From Solirubrobacterales bacterium (GTDB taxonomy: Bacteria; Actinomycetota; Thermoleophilia; Solirubrobacterales; Solirubrobacteraceae): a DNA stretch of 11,971 bases. The notes under the pieces were generated by a model. That model was not told where the DNA came from. It was given only the letters and a program-made list of their open reading frames with translations, and did not search any database. Shown here piece after piece: positions 6,309-11,971 of the stretch. The stretch is from NCBI GenBank assembly GCA_019240015.1, contig JAFAZB010000384.1, forward strand, positions 1 through 11,971, given 5' to 3'. The translations under genes were made by a program, and so were the position numbers. Position 1 is the stretch's first letter. Each line of letters opens with the position of its first letter.

Positions 6309-6529
6309 TCGCCGTGCTCGCCACCGCGCCCGCGCTGCCGCTGCACACCGCCGGAAAGTACGTGGCGGGGGCCTACATCGTGTTCCTGGCGCTCGTGCTC
6401 GTGTACGTCGGGATCATGGCCTTGCGGCTGACCCGAACCGAGCGCGAGCTGGTGGAGCTCCGTCACGACGTCGAGGCGAGCCGGGCGCTCCCGGAGGACC
6501 CCGAGCGCCAGCCCGAGCCAGTCTCGTGA
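6305..6529 (+). CDS. ccmD: CcmD-like small membrane protein
   Basis: The 74-residue protein has one membrane segment (KYVAGAYIVFLALVLVYVGI, about 18-37) followed by a charged amphipathic stretch RLTRTERELVELRHDVE (41-57). This is the layout of CcmD, the small subunit that stabilises CcmABC with CcmE. CcmD proteins are poorly conserved, so the call rests on size, topology, the R-x-x-R-x-E-R-E-L pattern and position directly after ccmC. The GTG start overlaps the ccmC stop, and its TGA overlaps the hemA GTG. An AGGAG at 6288-6292 is 12 nt upstream, rather far. Confidence 0.75.
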   Translation: MIAVLATAPALPLHTAGKYVAGAYIVFLALVLVYVGIMALRLTRTERELVELRHDVEASRALPEDPERQPEPVS

Positions 6530-7881
6530 GCGAGCTGCTCGCGATCGGGGTCTCGCACAAGACCGCGCCGCTGGCGGTGCGCGAGCGGCTCGCGCTGCCG
6601 GAGGCCCGCGCGGCCGAGTTCGTGCGCGATCTGCGCGGCGCCGCGGACGTGCACGAAGCGGTCGCGATCTCCACCTGCAACCGCACCGAGCTGTACTTGG
6701 TCGTCGGCGATCCGCTAGAGGCCGAGAGCACCGTGCTCACGATGCTGGCGCGGCAGGCCGGCATCAGACCCACCGAGCTGGCCACCGCGATCTACTCACA
6801 CCGCAACTGCGATGCCGCCCGGCACCTGTTCCGCGTCGCGGCCGGGCTCGAATCGATGATCGTCGGCGAGGCGGAGGTCCAGGGCCAGGTCAAGCGGGCA
6901 TACGACGCGGCGCTGGCGAAGGACACCGCCGGGCCGCTCACCAGTCGCCTGTTCATGGCGGCGCTCGCGACCGGCAAGCGTGCCCGCAGCGAGACCGCGA
7001 TCGGCGAGCGCCAGCTGAGCCTCCCGGGCGTCGCCGTGGCGCTGGCCCGCGAGCAGCTCGGGGCGCTCGAGCAGCGGGCGGTGGTGATCATCGGCACGGG
7101 CGAGACGAGCGAGCTGACCGCCCGTGCGCTCGCCGAGGGCGGCGCGCGCGCGCTGTTCGTCGCCAACCGCAGGCGCGACCGGGCGCTCAGCCTGGCGAAG
7201 CGCTACCACGGTCGGAGCGTCTCCTTCGACGAGCTCCCGGCCGCCCTCTGCCAAGCCGACATCGTCGTCGCCGCGACCGCCTCACCGCATCTGCTGGTGG
7301 AGGCGCAGGAGCTGGGAGATGTGATGCTGCGCCGGGGCGGCCGGCCGATGCTGCTGATCGACCTCGCGGTGCCACGCGATATCGATCCGGCGTGCGGGGA
7401 GATCGCCGGCGTGTCGCTGTGCGATATCGATGACCTGGAGGCCGTCGTGTCCCGCAACCGCAAGGTCCGCCAGGGCGAGGCGAGCAAGGCCGACGGGATC
7501 GTCGAGGAGGAGATCCAGCGCTTCGCGGCCTGGTTGGGCTCGCTCGAGGTGCTGCCGACCGTGGCGGCGCTCCGCCGGCACGCGACCGCGATCGCCGACC
7601 AGGTCCTGCTCGAGAACGAGGACAAGTGGGAGTCCGCCTCGCCGCGCGACCGACGCCGGATCGAGGCCGTCGCGAGGGCGGTCGTGAGTCGCCTGCTGCA
7701 CGACCCGACGGCGCGCATGAAGGAGATGCGAGACGATCGTGTGCACGCGCGGATGGCGCTGGTGCGAGAGCTGTTCGGGCTCGCCGCGCAGGAGGGCACG
7801 CTCGACGGCGGCGCGGCGCAGGAGCTCTCCGAAGATCAGGAGCTGGCCGAGATCCGCCAGCTTCCCCGGCGACGGCGCTGA
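6526..7881 (+). CDS. hemA: Glutamyl-tRNA reductase HemA
   Basis: HemA reduces glutamyl-tRNA(Glu) with NADPH to glutamate-1-semialdehyde, the first committed step of C5-pathway tetrapyrrole synthesis. The 451-residue protein begins SELLAIGVSHKTAPLAVRER. STCNRTE (49-55) carries the catalytic Cys51, and His100 in ARHLFRVAAGLESMIVGE (98-115) matches the conserved His. The NADPH domain has VVIIGTGETSELTARAL (186-202), a variant of the usual GAGEM form. VANRRRDRA and LIDLAVPRDIDP follow, and the C-terminal dimerisation helices include RMKEMRDDR. The last ~35 residues are a variable acidic/basic tail. The GTG overlaps the ccmD stop (GTGA). hemL and hemB are not adjacent, unlike many hem operons. Heme feedback on HemA stability is known in other bacteria but nothing here shows it. 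Confidence 0.97.
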   Translation: MSELLAIGVSHKTAPLAVRERLALPEARAAEFVRDLRGAADVHEAVAISTCNRTELYLVVGDPLEAESTVLTMLARQAGIRPTELATAIYSHRNCDAARHLFRVAAGLESMIVGEAEVQGQVKRAYDAALAKDTAGPLTSRLFMAALATGKRARSETAIGERQLSLPGVAVALAREQLGALEQRAVVIIGTGETSELTARALAEGGARALFVANRRRDRALSLAKRYHGRSVSFDELPAALCQADIVVAATASPHLLVEAQELGDVMLRRGGRPMLLIDLAVPRDIDPACGEIAGVSLCDIDDLEAVVSRNRKVRQGEASKADGIVEEEIQRFAAWLGSLEVLPTVAALRRHATAIADQVLLENEDKWESASPRDRRRIEAVARAVVSRLLHDPTARMKEMRDDRVHARMALVRELFGLAAQEGTLDGGAAQELSEDQELAEIRQLPRRRR

Positions 7882-7887
7882 TCGGCG

Positions 7888-8766
7888 TTGCTCCGGATCG
7901 GGACGCGCGGCAGCGCGCTGGCGCTCGCGCAGGCGGAGTGGGTCCGCGGCCGTCTGGGCGTCGATGCCGAGCTGGTGACGGTGCTCACCTCAGGCGACCG
8001 GGGCGCCGCGCTCGAGGACAAGTCGAGGTGGGTCTCGGAGCTCGAGCGGGCGCTGCTCGAGGATCGGATCGATGTGGCGGTCCACTCGGCCAAGGACGTG
8101 CCGGCCGAGCTGCCAGACGGACTGGAGCTGGTGGCGATCCCCGCTCGCGCGGACGCGCGCGATGCGATCTGCGGGGGCGCTTCGCTCGCCGGGCTCGAGC
8201 CCGGCTCGACCGTCGGCACCAGCAGCATTCGCCGAGCAGCGCAGCTCCGCGCGGCGCGCGAGGACCTCGAGGTGGTGCCGATCCGCGGCAACGTCGACAC
8301 GCGATTGCGCAAGCTCGCCGAAGGCCAGGTCGATGCGCTGGTGCTGGCGATGGCGGGCCTGCAGCGGCTGGGACGCACGAGCGCGGCCTCGGCCACGCTC
8401 GATCAGCTGGTGCCGGCCGCGGGTCAGGGAGCCCTGGCGCTCGAGGCTCGGCCGGGAGCGCTGGCCGCGGAGCTACTTGCCCGGATCGCCGATGATCGGG
8501 CCGGCGCCTGCGTACAGGTTGAGCGGGAGCTGGTCCGCGCGCTCGGAGCCTCCTGCGAGACCCCGATCGGCGCGCACGCGCGCGCGCTCGCCGACGGGGG
8601 GCTCGAGCTGCGGGCCTGGGTGGGGCTGCCCGACGGCTCGGCTTGGGTGAGCGACCTGCTTCGCGGGCCCGGCGCCGGCCTGGGGGAAGCCGTCGCCGGG
8701 CGGATGCGGGCGGCGGGGGCTGATGAGCTGCTCGACGAGGCCGCGCGACAGGGGCCGAGGCCGTGA
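7888..8766 (+). CDS. hemC: Hydroxymethylbilane synthase (porphobilinogen deaminase) HemC
   Basis: HemC joins four porphobilinogens to hydroxymethylbilane using a covalent dipyrromethane cofactor. The 292-residue protein has RIGTRGSALALAQA (3-16), VAVHSAKDVP (63-72, catalytic Asp70), GTSSIRRAAQL (110-120), IRGNVDTRLRKL (132-143), VPAAGQGALALE (175-186) and GASCETPIGA (220-229), where Cys223 attaches the cofactor. The usual G-x-G-K-G-L-F segment before the first catalytic loop reads LEDKSRWVSELERAL (42-56), a departure from the E. coli form. A stop lies three codons upstream in frame, so the TTG at 7888 is the earliest possible start and is needed for the family's N-terminus; no Shine-Dalgarno sequence is evident. 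It lies 6 nt after hemA and overlaps the next gene by GTGA. Confidence 0.96.
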   Translation: MLRIGTRGSALALAQAEWVRGRLGVDAELVTVLTSGDRGAALEDKSRWVSELERALLEDRIDVAVHSAKDVPAELPDGLELVAIPARADARDAICGGASLAGLEPGSTVGTSSIRRAAQLRAAREDLEVVPIRGNVDTRLRKLAEGQVDALVLAMAGLQRLGRTSAASATLDQLVPAAGQGALALEARPGALAAELLARIADDRAGACVQVERELVRALGASCETPIGAHARALADGGLELRAWVGLPDGSAWVSDLLRGPGAGLGEAVAGRMRAAGADELLDEAARQGPRP

Positions 8767-10259
8767 CCGTGTATCTGGTCGGCGCCGGCCCCGGCGATCC
8801 GGGTCTGCTCACCGCCCGCGCACTCGAGCTGATCGCGACCGCCGAGGTGATCCTCTACGACCGGCTGATTCCCGGCTCCGCGCTGGACGGCGCCAGCCCG
8901 GACGCCGAGCTGATCTACGCGGGCAAGGAGGGCGGCGGGCGGTCGATGGCCCAGGCCGAGATCGAGCGCCTGCTGCTCGAGCACGGCGCCGCGGGGCGCG
9001 CGGTGGTGCGATTGAAAGGGGGCGATCCGTTCGTCTTCGGGCGGGGGGGCGAGGAGGCCGAGGCGCTCCGCGACGCGGGGATCCCGTTCGAGATCGTGCC
9101 TGGCGTCACCGCGGGCATCGCCGCGCCGGCGTACGCTGGGATCCCGGTCACCCACCGAGAGGGCGCCAGTGCGGTGGCGTTCGTGACCGGTCACGAGGAT
9201 CCCAGCAAGCCCGCCTCTGCGCTCGAGTACTCGCACCTGGCCGCGTTCCCCGGCACGCTCGTGATCTACATGGGAGTCCGTCAGCTGGAGACGATCACCG
9301 CGCGCCTGATCGCCGCCGGGCGCGGCGGGGAGGAGCCCGCGGCGGTGATCGAGCGTGGCACGCTCGCGGACCAGCGCGTGATCACCGGGACGCTCGCGAC
9401 GATCGCGGCGCAGGCCGCCGCCGGCGGCCTCCGCGCCCCCGCGGTAGCCGTGTTCGGCCAGGTCGCCGCGCTGTCGGAGCGCCTGCGATGGCTCCGAGCC
9501 GGCCCGCTCGCGGGCGTGACGGTAGCGGTGACCAGGGCGCGGGCCCAGGGCAGCGCGCTCGTGGGCCGGCTGCGCGCACTCGGCGCCGCCGTGATCGAAG
9601 CGCCCGCGATCAGGATCGTCGCGCTCGACGGCGCGATCCCGGAGCTCGCGGGCTTCGACCTGCTGTGCCTGACGAGCCCCAACGGCGTGCGGTTGCTGTT
9701 CGAGCGGCTGCTGGCTTCGGGGCGCGATGCGCGAGCGCTGGCAGGGATGCGGGTGGCGGCGATCGGGCCGGGGACCGCCGCGGCGCTGCGCGAGCACGGC
9801 GTGCTCGCCGACGTGGTGCCCGATCGCTTCCTGGCCGAGGGGCTGGTGACCGCGCTGAGCGGGGTGCGGGTCGGCCGCGCGCTGATCGTACGCGCCGCTG
9901 GAGCCCGTGAGGTGCTGCCGATCGCGCTGCGCGAGCGCGGCGCGATCGTCGAGGAGGTGGCGCTGTATGAGACAGTGGCGGAAGCCCTCTCCGAGGAGCA
10001 GCTGGCGGGGGTGGCCACGGCCGACTACGTGACCTTCACCTCCTCCTCGACCGTGCGCTTCTTCTGCGACGCGGCGGGCGGGCGGCTAGGCGCCGGCACG
10101 CGCCTTGTCAGCATCGGCCCGGTGACCACCGCGGCGCTGCGCGAGCGCGGCCTGGAGCCGCACGTCGAGGCCTCCCGACACGACATCGACGGTCTTGTGG
10201 ACGCGCTGGTGCGCGACGCGGTCGCGCGCCTGGGGCGCGCCGCAGGGCGGGCGTCCTAG
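8763..10259 (+). CDS. Uroporphyrinogen-III C-methyltransferase / uroporphyrinogen-III synthase fusion (CobA-HemD)
   Basis: The 498-residue bifunctional protein has two domains. Residues 1-~242 are the SAM-dependent CobA type: VYLVGAGPGDPGLLT (3-17), YDRLI (32-36), LKGGDPFVFGRGGEE (84-98), GVTAGIAAPAYAGIPVTHR (114-132), VTGHE (141-145). Residues ~250-490 are HemD: VAVTRAR (254-260), LTSPNGVRLLF (303-313), AAIGPGTAAALREHG (332-346), LIVRAAGAREVL (374-385), YVTFTSSSTVRFF (422-434), SIGPVTTAALRERG (450-463). HemD closes hydroxymethylbilane to uroporphyrinogen III, and CobA methylates it twice to precorrin-2 for siroheme or cobalamin. The GTG start overlaps the hemC stop, so substrate-making and substrate-using enzymes are coupled. 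This fusion is known in several bacterial groups. The oxidation/chelation step is supplied by the separate gene at 2513, in place of a three-domain CysG. Confidence 0.95.
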   Translation: MTVYLVGAGPGDPGLLTARALELIATAEVILYDRLIPGSALDGASPDAELIYAGKEGGGRSMAQAEIERLLLEHGAAGRAVVRLKGGDPFVFGRGGEEAEALRDAGIPFEIVPGVTAGIAAPAYAGIPVTHREGASAVAFVTGHEDPSKPASALEYSHLAAFPGTLVIYMGVRQLETITARLIAAGRGGEEPAAVIERGTLADQRVITGTLATIAAQAAAGGLRAPAVAVFGQVAALSERLRWLRAGPLAGVTVAVTRARAQGSALVGRLRALGAAVIEAPAIRIVALDGAIPELAGFDLLCLTSPNGVRLLFERLLASGRDARALAGMRVAAIGPGTAAALREHGVLADVVPDRFLAEGLVTALSGVRVGRALIVRAAGAREVLPIALRERGAIVEEVALYETVAEALSEEQLAGVATADYVTFTSSSTVRFFCDAAGGRLGAGTRLVSIGPVTTAALRERGLEPHVEASRHDIDGLVDALVRDAVARLGRAAGRAS

Positions 10260-10271
10260 GCCGCCGAAGGC

Positions 10272-11084
10272 ATGCCCCCACGGCCGATCACGTTTCTGTC
10301 GGACTATGGGCTCGAGGACGAGTTCGTCGGGGTCTGTCACGCGGTGATCGCGACCGTGTGCCCCAAGGCGCGAGTGATCGACGTCAGCCACGGGGTGCCC
10401 CGTCATGACGTGCGTGGTGGCGCGTTGATGCTCGAGGCGGCGCTGCCATTTCTACCCCCCGGAATCCACCTCGCCGTGGTCGATCCAGACGTGGGGGCGC
10501 AGCGGCGAGCGGTGGCGCTGCGAGCAGCGGACGAGAGGATCCTGGTCGGACCGGACAACGGCTTGCTGGTGCCCGCGGCGGAGCTCGCGGGCGGAGTGGT
10601 GGAGGCGGTCGAGATCGCGCGCTCGCCGCTGCGTCTGCAACCCGTGTCGGCCACCTTCCACGGACGCGACATCTTCGCGCCGGTGGCCGCGCACCTGGCG
10701 GCAGGCGTGGAGCTTGGGGCGGCGGGTGAGCTGTGCGACCCGGGCGGACTCGTGCGGCTCGAGCTCCCGCGCGCGCGCCGCCAGGGTCGCGCGCTGCTCG
10801 CCCAGGCCGTGTACGTCGATCGCTTCGGCAACGTCCAGCTGAACGCAGACCACGATGATCTCGCGGCCGCAGGGGTCAGGCTTGGCCGCGGCGTGATGCT
10901 CGAGCTCGGCCCCCACGGGACCCATCACGCGTACTACGTTCGCACCTTTGCCGACGTCGAACCCGACCAGCTGCTCGTCTACGAGGACGCTGCACGCCGC
11001 CTGTCGGTGGCGGTCAGTCACGGCGATGCGGCGCGCCGGCTTGGGCTGCGAGTGGACGACGAGCTGTGGATCAAGCCGGCTTGA
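10272..11084 (+). CDS. SAM hydroxide adenosyltransferase (SAM hydrolase, DUF62 family)
   Basis: The 270-residue protein belongs to the DUF62/fluorinase-like family, in which most members hydrolyse S-adenosylmethionine to adenosine and methionine. The N-terminal part begins ITFLSDYGLEDEFVGVCHAV (6-25), then VIDVSHGVPRHDVRGGALML (35-54). The family's Asp-Arg-His water-activating triad appears as Asp71 and Arg78 in VVDPDVGAQRRAVAL, and His130 in FHGRDIFAPVAAHLA; GPDNGLL (93-99) contributes to the SAM site. The C-terminal barrel has YVDRFGNVQLN (181-191). The triad identifies the hydrolase type, not the halogenase type. It follows the CobA-HemD gene by 12 nt. The biological purpose of this family is unclear; proximity to a SAM-using methyltransferase is suggestive only. 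The GAAGG ending 1 nt before the ATG is too close to serve as a normal ribosome binding site. Confidence 0.9.
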   Translation: MPPRPITFLSDYGLEDEFVGVCHAVIATVCPKARVIDVSHGVPRHDVRGGALMLEAALPFLPPGIHLAVVDPDVGAQRRAVALRAADERILVGPDNGLLVPAAELAGGVVEAVEIARSPLRLQPVSATFHGRDIFAPVAAHLAAGVELGAAGELCDPGGLVRLELPRARRQGRALLAQAVYVDRFGNVQLNADHDDLAAAGVRLGRGVMLELGPHGTHHAYYVRTFADVEPDQLLVYEDAARRLSVAVSHGDAARRLGLRVDDELWIKPA

Positions 11085-11761
11085 GCGCCGGGCTCGGCTC
11101 CCCGCGGGTGCACCTGCGGAGCACCGAGTCGACCAACACGCGGGCCCGTGAGCTCGCCGCCGCCGGCGCGCCGCACGGGACGCTGGTCAGCGCGCGCGAG
11201 CAGTCAGCCGGGCGCGGGAGGCAGGGGCGCACTTGGACCGCCGCGCCCGGGAGGGCCCTGCTGTGTTCGCTGATCGTCCGCGAGCCACCGCGGCTGCTGC
11301 CGATGGCGGCGGGGCTGGCGGTGGCTGAGGCGATCGGTCCGCAGGCCCTGTTGAAGTGGCCCAACGACGTGCTCGTCGGCGGGCGCAAGGTCGCGGGCAT
11401 CCTGGTCGAGGGACGCCCCCAGGAGGGTTGGGCGGTGCTCGGGATCGGGGTCAACGTGGCCTTGCGCCAGGAGGACTTTCCGCCCGAGCTCCGCGACTCG
11501 GCAGGCACCCTCGGGCTGGATCAGCAGGCGATCGAGCCGACACTTGCGCGAGTGCTGGAATCGCTCGAGCGCTGGCTCGCCGCCGAGCCGCCTGCGGTGC
11601 TGGCCGCCGTTCGGGAGCGAGACGCGCTACGTGGCAAGCGGGTGCGCTGGTCGGGCGGGCAGGGGTGCGCGGTCGGAATCGATCAGCACGGCCGGCTGCT
11701 CGTCGACACCGGCACCGACCGGGTTGCCCTGGGAGCCGGCGAAGTGCACCTGGAGCCCTAG
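11066..11761 (+). CDS. birA: Biotin--[acetyl-CoA-carboxylase] ligase BirA (group I, no DNA-binding domain)
   Basis: BirA makes biotinyl-5'-AMP and transfers biotin to the lysine of carboxyl carrier proteins. Counted from the GTG at 11066 it has 231 residues. RSTESTNTRARELA (18-31) is the substrate-selecting strand-helix, REQSAGRGRQGRTW (44-57) is the biotinyl-AMP loop, KWPNDVLVGGRKVAGILVE (97-115) contains the catalytic Lys, and LGIGVNV (125-131) follows. The C-terminal SH3-like domain (about 188-231) begins LRGKRVRW. There is no N-terminal helix-turn-helix, so it should not act as a biotin-operon repressor. The start is uncertain: TTG at 11081 would overlap the previous stop as TTGA, like other genes here, and GTG at 11108 would give a minimal protein. 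The stop TAG shares CTAG with the stop of the convergent minus-strand gene. Confidence 0.92.
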   Translation: MDQAGLSAGLGSPRVHLRSTESTNTRARELAAAGAPHGTLVSAREQSAGRGRQGRTWTAAPGRALLCSLIVREPPRLLPMAAGLAVAEAIGPQALLKWPNDVLVGGRKVAGILVEGRPQEGWAVLGIGVNVALRQEDFPPELRDSAGTLGLDQQAIEPTLARVLESLERWLAAEPPAVLAAVRERDALRGKRVRWSGGQGCAVGIDQHGRLLVDTGTDRVALGAGEVHLEP

Positions 11762-11971
11762 GCAGCCGCCTCCGCGTCCGCTGCCGATTCCTCCCTGACC
11801 TCGTCCTCATCCTCCGCCGCGTCAGCGTCCTCACCGACGTCGAGCTCCTGATCCTCCGCGCCGGTCTCGAGCGTGGTCGCAGGCACCCCGCCCTCGGACT
11901 CGGCCTCGCCGGCGCCCGCGCCCTTGCGACGACGTCTGCTCTTGCCGCGCCTGCCCTTCGGGAAGTTGCGC
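11758..11971 (-). CDS. C-terminal fragment of an unidentified protein with basic then acidic tail
   Basis: The minus strand is open from the window edge to a TAG at 11760-11758, giving 70 full codons. The visible part begins RNFPKGRRGKSRRRRKG, a strongly basic patch. An acidic, low-complexity tail rich in Glu, Asp and Ala follows, with runs such as EDADAAEDEDE, ending in EAAA. Such a split-charge tail suggests a disordered C-terminus, perhaps on a nucleic-acid-binding protein, but the folded part lies outside the window and I do not recognise the family. Codon use (G/C at third positions) supports real coding. It converges on birA with the two stops overlapping at CTAG. Confidence 0.6.
   Translation of the reverse strand, partial: RNFPKGRRGKSRRRRKGAGAGEAESEGGVPATTLETGAEDQELDVGEDADAAEDEDEVREESAADAEAAA

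Noticed and set aside
8424..9797. Minus-strand open frame of more than 450 codons opposite hemC and cobA-hemD
   Set aside because: Composition is His/Arg/Gly-rich without domain motifs; it mirrors a strongly conserved sense gene.
1..11971. Mobile element, CRISPR array, tRNA or riboswitch (for example a cobalamin riboswitch near the tetrapyrrole genes)
   Set aside because: No transposase, integrase, direct-repeat array, tRNA-like fold or B12-box-like sequence was seen; the gaps between genes on the right of 2513 are at most 12 nt, too short for a riboswitch.

Overview
The window reads as a chromosomal stretch from a very GC-rich actinobacterium-like genome. I infer a member of the Thermoleophilia (Solirubrobacterales type), from codon use, frequent GTG/TTG starts, many four-base start/stop overlaps, genes that look leaderless behind a TANNNT -10 box, and a System I (Ccm) heme exporter. 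The lineage is an inference; there is no rRNA or other decisive marker here.

Layout. Left edge (1-361, minus strand): a small membrane-protein gene that runs off the window and carries an apparent frameshift near 184-207. A 91-bp divergent gap (362-452) follows. Then come a small GNAT-related protein (453-839), a 529-residue aldehyde dehydrogenase (894-2483), and, from 2513 to 11761, twelve tightly packed plus-strand genes. In order these are a precorrin-2 dehydrogenase/sirohydrochlorin ferrochelatase-type siroheme synthase, moaC, a MogA/MoaB protein, ccmA, ccmB, ccmC, ccmD, hemA, hemC, a cobA-hemD fusion, a SAM hydroxide adenosyltransferase (SAM hydrolase family) and birA. The right edge holds the C-terminal tail of a convergent minus-strand gene whose stop codon shares the tetranucleotide CTAG with the birA stop.

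How the genes fit together. HemA makes glutamate-1-semialdehyde from glutamyl-tRNA, HemC makes hydroxymethylbilane, and the HemD half of the fusion closes it to uroporphyrinogen III. The CobA half methylates that to precorrin-2, and the first gene of the cluster can convert precorrin-2 to siroheme. hemL, hemB and the late heme genes are not in the window. CcmABCD would move or present heme for cytochrome c maturation, so heme production and use sit in one transcription unit. MoaC and MogA/MoaB serve molybdenum cofactor synthesis. Siroheme plus Moco together suggests nitrate/nitrite or sulfite metabolism elsewhere in the genome. The last two genes handle SAM hydrolysis and biotin attachment.

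No tRNA, rRNA, CRISPR array, insertion sequence or prophage gene was seen. The most useful observations are the repeated TACCCT box 8-9 nt before three start codons, the four-cysteine N-terminal extension on the siroheme synthase, the frameshifted membrane gene, and the mixed-cofactor operon. Most families here are well known; I do not see a clearly novel multi-gene system.
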